Of a stretch of 61,605 nt of DNA, positions 48,397-58,221 are shown in pieces; the first letter of the stretch is position 1, and every line of letters starts with the position of its first letter. The stretch lies in contig JAGKQJ010000003.1 in assembly GCA_017898095.1 (NCBI GenBank), positions 1-61,605 on the forward strand, given 5' to 3'. The notes beneath the pieces are model-generated. The model was not told where the DNA came from and did no database searches. It saw only the letters and a program-made list of their open reading frames with translations. The translations under genes were made by a program, and so were the position numbers. The DNA is from Bacillaceae bacterium Marseille-Q3522. Lineage in GTDB: Bacteria; Bacillota; Bacilli; Bacillales; Cytobacillaceae.

Positions 48397-49341
48397 ATGA
48401 TCGAAATAGAAAAGCCAAAAATCGAAACGGTTGAGATCAACGATGAAGCCAAATATGGCAAGTTCGTCGTAGAGCCACTTGAGCGTGGATATGGTACTAC
48501 ATTGGGTAACTCCTTACGTCGTATCCTGTTATCTTCACTCCCTGGTGCCGCTGTCACATCAATCCAAATTGATGGGGTACTTCATGAATTTTCAACAATA
48601 GAAGGCGTCGTGGAAGATGTAACATCTATTATTTTAAATATAAAAAAACTGGCACTGAAAATCTACTCAGATGAAGAGAAAACGCTGGAAATAGATGCAC
48701 AGGGTGAAGGCGCAGTACGTGCCGCTGATATAACACATGATAGTGATGTAGAGATTTTGAATCCGGAACTGCAAATTGCAACATTAGGTTCAAACGGTCA
48801 TTTGCGTATGCGTTTATCAGCCAGACGCGGCCGAGGTTATACACCTGCTGATCAAAATAAACGTGAGGATCAACCAATTGGTGTCATTCCAATCGATTCT
48901 ATTTATACACCAGTTTCCAGAGTATCTTATCAAGTAGAAAATACACGTGTCGGGCAGATGACAAACTACGATAAGCTAACATTAGATGTTTGGACTGATG
49001 GGAGCACAGGCCCGCAAGATGCGATTGCTCTTGGAGCTAAGATTTTAACTGAGCATTTGAATATTTTTGTCGGTTTAACCGATGAAGCACAAAATGCGGA
49101 AATTATGGTCGAAAAAGAAGAAGACCAAAAAGAAAAAGTATTAGAGATGACAATAGAAGAATTGGATCTTTCTGTTCGTTCATATAACTGTTTAAAACGT
49201 GCCGGTATCAATACCGTTCAGGAATTAGCGAATAAAACGGAAGAAGATATGATGAAAGTACGCAATTTAGGCAGAAAATCTTTAGAAGAAGTCAAACACA
49301 AACTAGAAGAACTTGGATTAGGTTTACGTAAAGACGATTGA
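48397..49341 (+). CDS. rpoA: RNA polymerase alpha subunit
   Basis: 314 residues. N-terminal dimerisation domain with [23 protein letters not shown], and C-terminal DNA/activator-binding domain (from about 245; [29 protein letters not shown]). ATG 48397 follows aaggaggg; the frame extension to 48355 lies before it. Confidence 0.99.
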   Translation: MIEIEKPKIETVEINDEAKYGKFVVEPLERGYGTTLGNSLRRILLSSLPGAAVTSIQIDGVLHEFSTIEGVVEDVTSIILNIKKLALKIYSDEEKTLEIDAQGEGAVRAADITHDSDVEILNPELQIATLGSNGHLRMRLSARRGRGYTPADQNKREDQPIGVIPIDSIYTPVSRVSYQVENTRVGQMTNYDKLTLDVWTDGSTGPQDAIALGAKILTEHLNIFVGLTDEAQNAEIMVEKEEDQKEKVLEMTIEELDLSVRSYNCLKRAGINTVQELANKTEEDMMKVRNLGRKSLEEVKHKLEELGLGLRKDD

Positions 49342-49370
49342 TTATAGTCTTTTAAGCCTATGTTGATTAA

Positions 49371-49757
<387 letters not shown>

Positions 49758-49760
49758 TTA

Positions 49761-49820
49761 TATCGCAGATTAAGGGCGATGGATATTTCAATTAAAGACT
49801 CCATCCCCCCTTCTATCTGC
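49761..49820 (+). repeat. Family B left-end fragment forming a hairpin
   Basis: tatcgcagattaaggg (49761-49776) matches the left end of the element at 11939. Here the arm cgcagat…agggcgatgga pairs with tccatccccccttct and atctgcg (to 49821), forming a long stem four bases after the rplQ stop. It has no T run. No right end is seen. Confidence 0.6.
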
Positions 49821-49883
49821 GTAACGAATCATAAGCGGGAAAATAACGAGTGTTATGATGGGCTTCATGTCTCGTCTAGCTCT

Positions 49884-49926
49884 TGCACCTCATCAATTGA
49901 TTTAATGAGGTGCAGGTTTTGTTTTT
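49884..49926 (+). terminator. Terminator of the S10-spc-alpha superoperon
   Basis: tgcacctcat (49884-49893) pairs with atgaggtgca (49905-49914), followed by ggttttgttttt. Confidence 0.9.
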
Positions 49927-50098
49927 AGGGGAATGATTTCATGAAAAAAGAAGATGTTTAAAAAGTTACTAAATGATTAGCAGCGAATTTTTTCGTTGGC
50001 TCGCTTACCATTCATTAACTTTTTGGAACATGCACTTAAATGGAATAATGCACTTATATTTTTTTGAATAAATGAAAGCTATAAAAGTTCGCACTCAT

Positions 50099-50123
50099 AA
50101 ACTCGCCAAACGGTGAGTTTTTT
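50099..50123 (+). terminator. Second terminator-like hairpin before ecfA1
   Basis: aaactcgcc (50099-50107) pairs with ggtgagttt (50112-50120) around aaac, then TTT. It lies about 90 bp before ecfA1. Between it and the previous terminator (49927-50098) I see no gene. Confidence 0.65.
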
Positions 50124-50212
50124 AAATATATGCGAAAAAGCTTCCCTGCTGCTTCACTTTCACTAGGTCAGATTGTATGATGAGATAGAGATTTTTTTTT
50201 TGGAGGAACGTA

Positions 50213-51049
50213 ATGGAAGCGCTAGTTCAAATCGACCAAGTATCTTTCAAATACGATACACAATCAGCGTATGCTTTGTCAGACGTTTCGCTGTCGATTT
50301 TTGCAGGGGAATGGTTAGCAATCGTAGGCCATAACGGTTCTGGTAAATCAACATTGGCAAAACTATTGAACGGCTTGCAATTTCCTGATAAAGGAAGTAT
50401 CTCGATAGATGGTGTCGCTGTAACGGAGCAAACAGTCTGGGATATTAGAAAAAAAGTAGGAATGGTATTTCAAAATCCGGATAATCAATTTGTCGGGACA
50501 TCTGTTGAAGATGATGTCGCTTTTGGTTTAGAAAACAATGGGATCGAAAGAGAAGAAATGGTCAGGCGGGTAAAAGACTCGCTGAAAAAGGTGAATATGT
50601 TGCCGTTTCTTCATCAGGAGCCGCATCATTTATCCGGCGGGCAAAAACAGCGTGTTGCCATTGCCAGTGTACTTGCCTTGCGCCCTTCTATCATCATCTT
50701 TGATGAAGCTACTTCGATGCTGGATCCTCAAGGCCGTTTGGAAGTAATCCATACAATTAATGAATTACAAAAAGAATATAATTTAACGGTTATTTCGATC
50801 ACACATGATTTAAACGAAGCTGCAAAAGCTGACCGCATCATTGTTATGAATCAAGGAACAGTATATAAACAAGGTACACCGGAAGAAATTTTTCAAAAGG
50901 ATCAGGAACTTGCCGGACTCGGGCTCGATATTCCTTTTCCGGTCAAGCTAAGCAAGCTGTTAAAAGAAAAAGGAGTATTTCTCCCTAAGTCATATTTATC
51001 AGAGGAAGAGTTGGTGGAAGCATTATGGATATCTTACTGCAAGAAGTAG
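50213..51049 (+). CDS. ecfA1: ECF transporter ATPase EcfA1
   Basis: 278 residues. Walker A GHNGSGKST (about 38-46), Q-loop FQNPDNQF, ABC signature LSGGQKQR, Walker B IIIFDEATSMLD, His switch SITHD. With EcfA2 and EcfT it forms the shared energising module for vitamin-specific S proteins encoded elsewhere. Its end overlaps ecfA2 by 25 bp. Confidence 0.97.
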   Translation: MEALVQIDQVSFKYDTQSAYALSDVSLSIFAGEWLAIVGHNGSGKSTLAKLLNGLQFPDKGSISIDGVAVTEQTVWDIRKKVGMVFQNPDNQFVGTSVEDDVAFGLENNGIEREEMVRRVKDSLKKVNMLPFLHQEPHHLSGGQKQRVAIASVLALRPSIIIFDEATSMLDPQGRLEVIHTINELQKEYNLTVISITHDLNEAAKADRIIVMNQGTVYKQGTPEEIFQKDQELAGLGLDIPFPVKLSKLLKEKGVFLPKSYLSEEELVEALWISYCKK

Positions 51050-51900
51050 AATACCGCTATCAAGCCGGTACACCTTTTGAACATCTTGCTTTGCAAAATG
51101 TGACCCTGAAAATTCCGCAAGGAATCTTCCTGGCAATCATCGGTCACACCGGTTCCGGTAAATCTACAGTGTTACAGCATTTAAATGCTTTATTAATACC
51201 AACGAAGGGGAAAGTCACAATCGGGAAGAAAGAAATCAGTCCCGGGAAAAAAGGAAAGGACTTACGTATTGTCCGGCAAAAGGTTGGGATTGTTTTTCAG
51301 TTTCCGGAACATCAATTATTTGAAGAAACAGTTGAAAAGGATATTTGCTTTGGCCCGATCAATTTCGGAGTCCCGGAAAAAGAAGCAAAAATGCGGGCAG
51401 AAAAAGTGATCCGCCAAGTAGGCTTGGATGCTGATATTTTACAGAAGTCGCCTTTTGATTTATCAGGAGGGCAAATGCGACGCGTCGCTATTGCCGGCGT
51501 TTTAGCAATGGAACCAGATGTCATTGTATTAGATGAGCCGACTGCCGGATTGGATCCAAGAGGGCGGCGGGAGATTATGGAGATGTTTGATGTATTACAT
51601 AAGGAACGTAACCTTTCGACTGTGCTTGTGACTCATAGCATGGAGGATGCCGCACATTACGCGGATCAAATTGTGGTAATGCATAATGGGAAAATATACA
51701 GAGAGGGAAAAGCAACCGAGATTTTTTCTTCACCTGAGGTACTATTAGAGCTCGGCTTGGATATTCCGGAAGCAATCAAATTTCAACGAAGCTTTGAAGC
51801 AAAAACAGGCCAAAAATTGGGGAAAATTTGTTTAACAGTGGACGAGCTGGCAGATGAGATTGCGATACTTTTGAAACGGGGTTTCCATTATGATGGATAA
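51025..51900 (+). CDS. ecfA2: ECF transporter ATPase EcfA2
   Basis: 291 residues. Walker A GHTGSGKST, Q-loop FQFPEHQLFEETV, signature LSGGQMRR, Walker B IVLDEPTAGLDP, switch LVTHS. Partner of EcfA1. Overlaps both neighbours (25 bp and 11 bp), giving strict co-expression. Confidence 0.97.
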   Translation: MDILLQEVEYRYQAGTPFEHLALQNVTLKIPQGIFLAIIGHTGSGKSTVLQHLNALLIPTKGKVTIGKKEISPGKKGKDLRIVRQKVGIVFQFPEHQLFEETVEKDICFGPINFGVPEKEAKMRAEKVIRQVGLDADILQKSPFDLSGGQMRRVAIAGVLAMEPDVIVLDEPTAGLDPRGRREIMEMFDVLHKERNLSTVLVTHSMEDAAHYADQIVVMHNGKIYREGKATEIFSSPEVLLELGLDIPEAIKFQRSFEAKTGQKLGKICLTVDELADEIAILLKRGFHYDG

Positions 51901-52687
51901 ATTTATTTTTGGAAGATACGTACCTGGAAAATCACTTCTACATCGAATGGATCCGCGTGCAAAACTAATCATGATTTTTTCCTTTGTCTGCGTTGTATTT
52001 ATCGCAAATAATGTGCTTACCTACAGCCTTCTGTTCCTTTATACGTTTTTGATGATTTTTTTATCGAAGGTGCCGGTGCGGTTTCTTTTGGAAGGGTTAA
52101 AGCCGGTGTTGATACTGGTTATTTTTACATTATGCCTTCACCTCTTTTTTACGAAAGAAGGAAAACTTCTGTTGGAATTTGGCTGGCTGAAAATATATGA
52201 AGAAGGTGTTCGCCAGGGGATTTTCATCTCTTTTCGCTTTTTTTTCCTTATCATTATGACGTCACTATTAACCTTGACAACAACACCAATTGAAATTACG
52301 GATGGAGTGGAAACGTTATTTGCACCATTGAAAAAGTTGAAAATCCCGGTACATGAATTAGCATTGATGATGAGTATTTCGCTCCGTTTTATCCCGACAT
52401 TATTGGAGGAAACCGATAAAATAATGAAGGCGCAAATGGCCAGAGGTGTAGAATTTGCAAGCGGTCCGATAAAAGACAGAATTCATGCGGTAATCCCGTT
52501 ATTAATTCCTCTGTTTATCGGTTCCTTTAAGCGAGCGGAAGAATTAGCGATTGCAATGGAAGCAAGAGGTTATCACGGCGGAGAAGGCAGAACGAAATAC
52601 CGCAAGCTTCATTGGAGCGGATTAGACACAGTAATGCTCTTGTTTTTGGGTGTTGTGGCAATCTTATTAATGATTTTAAGGGTGTAA
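51890..52687 (+). CDS. ecfT: ECF transporter transmembrane subunit EcfT
   Basis: 265 residues with several membrane helices (about 28-60, 65-85, 105-125, 240-262). The two ATPase-coupling motifs are AQMARGVEF and AMEARGYHGG. Start at ATG 51890 or 51893. Followed by truA after 7 bp. Confidence 0.97.
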   Translation: MMDKFIFGRYVPGKSLLHRMDPRAKLIMIFSFVCVVFIANNVLTYSLLFLYTFLMIFLSKVPVRFLLEGLKPVLILVIFTLCLHLFFTKEGKLLLEFGWLKIYEEGVRQGIFISFRFFFLIIMTSLLTLTTTPIEITDGVETLFAPLKKLKIPVHELALMMSISLRFIPTLLEETDKIMKAQMARGVEFASGPIKDRIHAVIPLLIPLFIGSFKRAEELAIAMEARGYHGGEGRTKYRKLHWSGLDTVMLLFLGVVAILLMILRV

Positions 52688-52694
52688 ATAGAAA

Positions 52695-53468
52695 ATGGCA
52701 AGATATAAATGTACGATATCTTATGACGGATCTAATTTTTGCGGCTATCAAATTCAACCTCATCTCCGTACAGTGCAAGGAGAGATGGAACGTGCCCTGA
52801 AGAAGCTCCATAAAGGATTAGAAATAACAATTCATGCTTCCGGCAGAACGGATTCTGGTGTCCATGCAAAGGGGCAGGTGTTTCATTTTGACAGCCCGTT
52901 TCAGCTTCCTTTGCAAAAATGGGAGTTTGCCCTGAATAAACTTTTACCTGGTGATATTGTTATCAATAAAATGGAGAAGGCTGCAGATGATTTTCATGCC
53001 CGCTTTGATACAATTGGGAAGGAATATCGCTATCAATTTTTTCTTTCGCGAAAGCGGGATCCGTTTCATCGAAACTATGCTTATCATTATCGCTTTCCGA
53101 TTCAGATTGAAAAAATGAAACAAGCAGCAGAATACTTAATTGGAACGCATGATTTCACCAGCTTTTGTTCAGCAAAAACGACAATCGAAGATAAAGTACG
53201 TACTATCCATTCGATCGATTGGGAAGTAAATGAGGAAATATTGGTAATACGGTTTATTGGGGACGGTTTCCTGCGGAATATGGTGCGAATTATCGTCGGG
53301 ACGTTATTGGATGTCGGGATCAACCGGAAACTTCCTCAGGATATTAAGGCAATCTTAGTAGGGAAAGATCGCCGTTTAGCTGGCAAAACAGCACCTCCGG
53401 AAGGGCTTTACCTATGGCATGTTTTTTATTATGAAAAAGAAATGGAGCAAGCATTGAGGGGGAAGTAA
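52695..53468 (+). CDS. truA: tRNA pseudouridine(38-40) synthase TruA
   Basis: 257 residues. Catalytic Asp53 in GRTDSGVHA. Other conserved segments are YDGSNFCGYQ, the GTHDFTSFC region and FLRNMVRIIVGTLLDVG. Modifies the anticodon arm. End of the ecf-truA operon. Confidence 0.97.
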   Translation: MARYKCTISYDGSNFCGYQIQPHLRTVQGEMERALKKLHKGLEITIHASGRTDSGVHAKGQVFHFDSPFQLPLQKWEFALNKLLPGDIVINKMEKAADDFHARFDTIGKEYRYQFFLSRKRDPFHRNYAYHYRFPIQIEKMKQAAEYLIGTHDFTSFCSAKTTIEDKVRTIHSIDWEVNEEILVIRFIGDGFLRNMVRIIVGTLLDVGINRKLPQDIKAILVGKDRRLAGKTAPPEGLYLWHVFYYEKEMEQALRGK

Positions 53469-53608
53469 ACGCATTTTTCGCAAGGTGACGCATTAGCAAT
53501 TCAAATGGAGAGGCAAAATATCCCTCCTGTGCTTTTTTAGAGGACGGTTCTTAATCCTTTAAAAACTTCATTAATACTCATGGCAACTAAACCAGGTGTA
53601 ACATTTTC

Positions 53609-53637
53609 TTGACAGACGTTCCACGAAACGTTATTAT
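53609..53637 (+). promoter_or_regulatory. Promoter of rplM-rpsI
   Basis: TTGACA (53609-53614), 17 bases, TATTAT (53632-53637); an alternative TATAAT lies at 53637-53642 but at 22-base spacing. Confidence 0.8.
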
Positions 53638-53649
53638 ATAATACGGTAT

Positions 53650-53741
53650 GTATTATAACCCCACGGTAAGCCCCGGAACTTATTGTGATTTAAATATACG
53701 AAACCAATTTAATTGAATCGGATTTATTAGGAGGGAAATTC
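53650..53741 (+). promoter_or_regulatory. Candidate L13 leader RNA
   Basis: The roughly 90-nt leader includes accccacggtaagccccgga, which I associate with the L13 autoregulatory leader of Firmicutes. The call rests on position in front of rplM and that motif. Confidence 0.45.
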
Positions 53742-54179
53742 ATGCGTACAACGTTTATGGCTAACGCTGATACGATTGAACGTAAGTGGTATGTTGTCGA
53801 TGCCGAAGGCAAAACATTAGGCCGGCTTGCCAGTGAAGTGGCATCCATTTTACGTGGAAAACATAAACCAACTTATACACCGCACGTTGACACTGGTGAT
53901 CATGTTATACTTATTAATGCTGGAAAAATTCATTTAACTGGTAAAAAGTTAACGGACAAAATTTATTATCGCCACACGATGCATCCAGGCGGATTAAAAA
54001 CAAGAACTGCGTTGGAAATGCGCACAAATTACCCGGAGAAAATGCTGGAAGGTGCAATCAAAGGAATGCTTCCAAAGAATTCTCTTGGTCGGAAAATGTT
54101 TAAAAAATTACATGTTTATGCTGGTAGTGAACATCCGCACCAAGCACAACAACCAGAAGTTTACGAACTTCGAGGTTAA
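53742..54179 (+). CDS. rplM: 50S ribosomal protein L13
   Basis: 145 residues, [25 protein letters not shown] in two conserved pieces, [19 protein letters not shown] near the end. Ribosome-binding site aggaggg. Confidence 0.98.
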   Translation: MRTTFMANADTIERKWYVVDAEGKTLGRLASEVASILRGKHKPTYTPHVDTGDHVILINAGKIHLTGKKLTDKIYYRHTMHPGGLKTRTALEMRTNYPEKMLEGAIKGMLPKNSLGRKMFKKLHVYAGSEHPHQAQQPEVYELRG

Positions 54180-54198
54180 TGAAAGGGAGGGTTATATC

Positions 54199-54591
54199 TT
54201 GGCACAGCTTCAATATATTGGTACTGGTCGTCGAAAGAGCTCCGTTGCCCGCGTCCGTTTAGTTCCAGGCGACGGTAAAATTGTCATTAATGATCGTGAA
54301 ATTGATAATTATATTCCATTTGCAGCATTACGTGAAGTAGTGAAACAACCATTAGTAGCAACAGAAACAATTGGAAGATACGATATTCTTGTTAATGTCC
54401 AAGGCGGTGGTTATACAGGTCAGGCAGGCGCAATTCGTCACGGCATTGCCCGTGCATTGCTGCAGGCAGATCCAGAATACCGTCCGACTTTAAAACGTGC
54501 AGGTCTTTTAACACGTGATGCAAGAATGAAAGAACGGAAAAAATATGGTCTTAAAGGCGCCCGCCGTGCACCTCAGTTTTCAAAACGTTAA
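54199..54591 (+). CDS. rpsI: 30S ribosomal protein S9
   Basis: 130 residues, TTG start at 54199 giving (M)[14 protein letters not shown] as in B. subtilis; ends [11 protein letters not shown], the tail that touches P-site tRNA. Ribosome-binding site gggaggg at 54184. Longer in-frame starts lie inside rplM. Confidence 0.98.
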   Translation: MAQLQYIGTGRRKSSVARVRLVPGDGKIVINDREIDNYIPFAALREVVKQPLVATETIGRYDILVNVQGGGYTGQAGAIRHGIARALLQADPEYRPTLKRAGLLTRDARMKERKKYGLKGARRAPQFSKR

Positions 54592-54610
54592 TTTTTTCCG
54601 ACGAAGAAAG

Positions 54611-54644
54611 CTCTCAACCGCAATTTCCGGTTGGGAGTTTTTTA
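54611..54644 (+). terminator. Terminator after rpsI
   Basis: ctctcaaccg (54611-54620) pairs with cggttgggag (54628-54637), followed by six T. Confidence 0.93.
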
Positions 54645-55016
54645 TTTTATCAGCCACCAGACGGGATCCGGAATGATCTCTGGTACCTGCCGCTATAGGA
54701 AACGGGGTTATGGTATTATACTCTATCCGTTAAATACGGAATTAATCCGTTACAGAAAAAAGTGGAATAATATTATTTAATGCAAAAAACATAATGGAAT
54801 ACGGAATATCGTACAAACCGTATCTTACGGTACTGGAGTTAAGGTGCTAATTGGATCAGTTCAGAGGCAAAAATAGTTTACGACGATAAGAAGTTTCCCG
54901 CAACATATTTTCCCCAAACGGATTGGCAAACCTCACCATTGACATTCACCGTAAAACAATCTACCATTACTTTTGTATCGACAATATTGCAGATATGTTA
55001 CAAAGGAGATTTTTTA
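54645..55016. other. rpsI-lipoprotein gap; ybaJ not present
   Basis: About 370 bp. B. subtilis has the methyltransferase gene ybaJ here; nothing like it is visible. Several short near-palindromes around ttacgg/ccgta occur (54720-54840). From 54840 on, one frame stays open into the next gene (…SSEAKIVYDDKKFPATYFPQ…), protein-like but without a start signal, perhaps debris. Confidence 0.5.
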
Positions 55017-55526
55017 ATGAAAAAAGTTGGCTACGGGATTCTTGCAGCCATTCTTTTGTCATCCATGGTTGCATGTTCTCCTGTTTTTTCTGACCAAAGT
55101 TCTTATAATTCAAAAGCGAAAGCGGCCGGTAATAAAGTGAGCAGCATCAATGGAAAGTATAGTATCGTATTGCCTGAGTCCTGGGAAGATTTTTATCGGG
55201 TGGAACAATGGGAAGATGAGAAAGCTACGCAAGATTTGAACGCAGAAGAGGTTATGACAGTTACTTTTCAATATAAAGATAATCCACAAATAAGTGAAAC
55301 CTTATTTCAAGTGTATGCAATCAGTGAAAAAGAATGGAAAAAAATGAATAAAGCGGACGCTGTCCCTTTTGGGGAAGTGCTTGCGGAAAAAGATGATATT
55401 GTCTATGTAATCAGCCTGCCGCTATCGAACCCCTTTGCTTCTCATACAAACGAAGGAAGAAAATACGAGGAAATGGCGAACGATTTAAATACGGTGATCA
55501 AGTCATTTACAATGGAGAAAGGATAA
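55017..55526 (+). CDS. Predicted lipoprotein of unknown function
   Basis: 169 residues. An N-terminal signal (KKVGYGILAAILLSSM) ends in a lipobox-like MVAC, with Cys19 the likely lipid anchor, so it would sit on the outer face of the membrane. The mature part has GKYSIVLPESWEDFYRVE and a C-terminal ANDLNTVIKSFTMEKG, patterns reminiscent of small secreted PsbP-like lipoproteins, which is a guess. ATG 55017 follows aaaggag; the longer frame from 54939 would bury the signal. It takes the position of ybaJ. A terminator follows. Confidence 0.8.
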   Translation: MKKVGYGILAAILLSSMVACSPVFSDQSSYNSKAKAAGNKVSSINGKYSIVLPESWEDFYRVEQWEDEKATQDLNAEEVMTVTFQYKDNPQISETLFQVYAISEKEWKKMNKADAVPFGEVLAEKDDIVYVISLPLSNPFASHTNEGRKYEEMANDLNTVIKSFTMEKG

Positions 55527-55530
55527 TATA

Positions 55531-55566
55531 AGAGCTATCTCTTTATCAAAGAGGTGCTCTTTTTGT
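55531..55566 (+). terminator. Terminator after the lipoprotein gene
   Basis: agagc-ctcttt pairs with aaagag-gctct around atc with a small internal loop, then ttttt. Confidence 0.85.
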
Positions 55567-55810
55567 TTTGTAACAAATCAAAGGAATATTGTGCTTTTTC
55601 TTTGCGTCCGTTCATTTTTTTTGCAAATAATAAAAAGTTTTGAAGAATCAGACCGAGATTCTACTTAGTCTCATTGAGAAAGGCCAATCCTCGTCATGTA
55701 AAGATATCCCTGTAATAATAGAGGGAAATGATGGATAAAAAAGCAACGTAATCTTCGTATGTCTTTCCAGGCAGCGTTAAAGACTAATCACAAAGGGGTG
55801 AAAAGGTTAG

Positions 55811-56242
55811 ATGAATGTGATTACAACCTTTAGTGAAAAACGAAGAGAAAAACAAATGAAATATGAAAAAACAGTCCTAAAGGATATTTCGGTACAAATT
55901 TTAAAGGAAAAGACACGAAGTTATTTTCATTCGATAAACTTGTTTACACATCAAGGAGTGGAAGAAGCTTGCTATGATGTAGCAATTGAGGCATTTTTGC
56001 TCGGTGCCAATCTCAGTAAATTCGGTTATTTAGGTGAGAAAATGGAGACCATCCGGCTGCGGTGTCAATTGGAAATCGATTATATCATTGATACTTTATA
56101 CCACTTTCTTTTATTTTGCGGGGTAGAAGATGAAATATTAAACAACGAAGCGCTTCCCTTGATTTGTGAACAATATGTTGAAGAATGGTGGGAGGAAGGA
56201 TTTAAAAAAGGAGAGAGGAGACATAAATTACGTCTGCATTAG
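55811..56242 (+). CDS. ybaK: DUF2521-type protein YbaK
   Basis: 143 residues, soluble and helical. It occupies the place of B. subtilis ybaK just before cwlD, and matches what I remember of that protein (start MNVITTFSEKRREKQMKYE). No catalytic motif is visible; function unknown. Start ATG 55811 follows aaaggggtg. The 244-bp gap before it carries no gene that I can see. Confidence 0.8.
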   Translation: MNVITTFSEKRREKQMKYEKTVLKDISVQILKEKTRSYFHSINLFTHQGVEEACYDVAIEAFLLGANLSKFGYLGEKMETIRLRCQLEIDYIIDTLYHFLLFCGVEDEILNNEALPLICEQYVEEWWEEGFKKGERRHKLRLH

Positions 56243-56305
56243 TTCTATACCCTGTTCTTGTCCCATATATTGAAATGAGGATTTAGGGGGAGGGAAAGAA
56301 CGGGG

Positions 56306-57028
56306 ATGAGAAAAAGGCTAAAACAGATCGTGTTTATCATCGGACTAATTGTATTATTTTTTATTTTACAGTATGATTTTACAGATAAACTTTCTTGGAA
56401 ATCGTGGAATCTTCCGCTTTCAGGGAAAATAATTGTCTTAGATCCGGGTCACGGCGGTCCTGATGGTGGAGCGGGAGACGCGGAGGCGTTGGAAAAAGAT
56501 ATCGCATTAATCATTTCGTTAAAACTGAAAGAATATTTGCAAGAACAGGGTGCTCTTGTGATCATGACAAGAGAAACTGATAAAGACTTGGCGGATGACG
56601 CTACTCATGGATACAGCCGCAGGAAAGCAGAAGATTTGAAAGCAAGGCTGGATATCATCAATGATTCAGAAGCTGATTTATTTTTGAGCATCCATTTAAA
56701 TGCTTTATCTTCCCCATCTTCAAGAGGTGCGCAAACCTTCTATGCAGCACATAAAAAAGAAAATAAAGAAATAGCAAAATTTATCCAGGCAGAGTTTACA
56801 CGAAATTTAGAGAATACACACCGGTTGGCAAGGCCGATCAGCAATATATATATTTTAAAAAATGCAAAAAAACCCGGTGCATTAGTAGAAGTTGGATTTT
56901 TGTCAAATCCGCGGGAAAAAGAATTGTTAAAAACCGAAGACTATCAGGAAAAACTTGCTGCTTCTATTTATAACGGCCTTTTACGTTATGTTTCAAATGA
57001 AAAAAATTTACCGGATCCAAAAAAATAA
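56306..57028 (+). CDS. cwlD: N-acetylmuramoyl-L-alanine amidase CwlD
   Basis: 240 residues. Signal anchor at 7-24, then an Amidase_3 domain: zinc ligands in LDPGHGGPDGG (His), the EKDIAL glutamate, and FLSIHLNAL (His); catalytic Glu in LVEVGFLSNP. In Bacillus it removes the peptide from muramic acid so that PdaA can form muramic-delta-lactam in spore cortex, needed for germination. Start ATG follows gggggaggg. Confidence 0.96.
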   Translation: MRKRLKQIVFIIGLIVLFFILQYDFTDKLSWKSWNLPLSGKIIVLDPGHGGPDGGAGDAEALEKDIALIISLKLKEYLQEQGALVIMTRETDKDLADDATHGYSRRKAEDLKARLDIINDSEADLFLSIHLNALSSPSSRGAQTFYAAHKKENKEIAKFIQAEFTRNLENTHRLARPISNIYILKNAKKPGALVEVGFLSNPREKELLKTEDYQEKLAASIYNGLLRYVSNEKNLPDPKK

Positions 57029-57079
57029 CCGAATCGGTAAAATCGGAACGGTTCATGAATGTGTCGAACAGCTTGAACT

Positions 57080-57088
57080 ATGCTATAC
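57080..57088 (+). promoter_or_regulatory. Possible extended -10 promoter for salA
   Basis: TGCTATACT at 57080-57088 is an extended -10; the -35 region is poor. Confidence 0.4.
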
Positions 57089-57131
57089 TGTAAATTGAAA
57101 ACGATTTATTGAAGGTAAGGTGGGGGAAATA

Positions 57132-58172
57132 ATGTGGACAGAGGAAAAAGTAAGAGATTTACTGGGGAAAGTGAAAGAACCGTTTTTACATAAAACGTTA
57201 GCTGAAATAGATGGCATAAAAGAAATAAAAATAAAACAAGAAAAAAATCATGTCAGTGTCAAGGTTGCAATTGCGAAGACCGGTACGAAAGAACAATTGC
57301 AAATGCAAATGGAAATTGTGAATGTACTGAAGAACGAAGGTGCCGAAACGGTCGGTATTCGTTTTGATACCTTAACGGAAGCGGAATTGTCGAAGTATAC
57401 TTCTGCAGAGCAGGAAAAAGGACTGTTGGATTCACAGCAAACAACATTTATTGCCATCGCCAGCGGGAAGGGCGGCGTCGGAAAATCAACGGTATCGGTT
57501 AATATAGCAGTTTCTTTAGCCCGCTTGGGGAAGAAAGTCGGGTTGATTGATACAGATATTTACGGTTTTAGTGTCCCGGATATGATGGGAATCACAAAGC
57601 GCCCGAACGTCAGAGGAGGAAAAATTATTCCGGTGGAACGATTTGGGGTAAAGGTTATTTCTATGGGCTTTTTCGTGGAAGATAATGCACCAATTATTTG
57701 GCGCGGACCAATGCTTGGAAAAATGTTGAACAGTTTTTTTCATGAAGTAGAGTGGGGAAAACTTGATTATATTCTACTTGATCTTCCTCCTGGAACTGGT
57801 GATGTAGCACTTGATATCCACACAATGCTGCCTGCCTGTAAAGAAATTATCGTAACAACGCCGCATCCGACCGCCGCTTTTGTCGCAGCCAGAGCGGGGG
57901 CTATGGCAATTAAAACAGAGCATGAAATTCTTGGTGTTATTGAGAATATGTCTTATTTTGAAAGTAAAACAACCGGTGAAAAAGAATACGTATTTGGACA
58001 TGGTGGTGGAGAAAAGCTTGCCGCCGAATTACGAACAGAAGTATTAGGGCAATTGCCTTTGGCACAGCCGGATTGGGACGAGGATAACTTTGCACCGTCC
58101 GTTTATCAGGCAGATCATCCGCTGGGAAAAATTTATTTGAATATCGCGGAAAAAATAATTAATAATGCATAA
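57132..58172 (+). CDS. salA: Mrp/NBP35-family ATPase SalA
   Basis: 346 residues. N-terminal MIP18-like (DUF59) domain with REPFL-type VKEPFLHKTLAEIDGIKEI, then a P-loop ATPase with deviant Walker A SGKGGVGKSTVSVN (about 112-125), switch LIDTDIYGFSVPDM and DLPPGTGDVAL. No CXXC for iron-sulphur transfer is evident. In B. subtilis SalA affects scoC and exoprotease production; relatives act in Fe-S assembly. ATG 57132 is preferred over GTG 57120, which is part of the ribosome-binding site. Confidence 0.93.
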   Translation: MWTEEKVRDLLGKVKEPFLHKTLAEIDGIKEIKIKQEKNHVSVKVAIAKTGTKEQLQMQMEIVNVLKNEGAETVGIRFDTLTEAELSKYTSAEQEKGLLDSQQTTFIAIASGKGGVGKSTVSVNIAVSLARLGKKVGLIDTDIYGFSVPDMMGITKRPNVRGGKIIPVERFGVKVISMGFFVEDNAPIIWRGPMLGKMLNSFFHEVEWGKLDYILLDLPPGTGDVALDIHTMLPACKEIIVTTPHPTAAFVAARAGAMAIKTEHEILGVIENMSYFESKTTGEKEYVFGHGGGEKLAAELRTEVLGQLPLAQPDWDEDNFAPSVYQADHPLGKIYLNIAEKIINNA

Positions 58173-58206
58173 TCAGGTGGAGAAAGAATTCCACCTGATT
58201 TTTTGA
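58171..58206. terminator. Bidirectional terminator between salA and gerD
   Basis: aatcaggtgga pairs with tccacctgatt (58173-58202), with T after it on the plus strand. It serves the convergent pair. Confidence 0.9.
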
Positions 58207-58221
58207 TATTGGCAAAAAGCA

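Noticed and set aside
53609-53642. TATAAT at 53637 as the main -10 of the rplM promoter
   Set aside because: Spacing to TTGACA would be 22 bases; TATTAT at 53632 gives 17.
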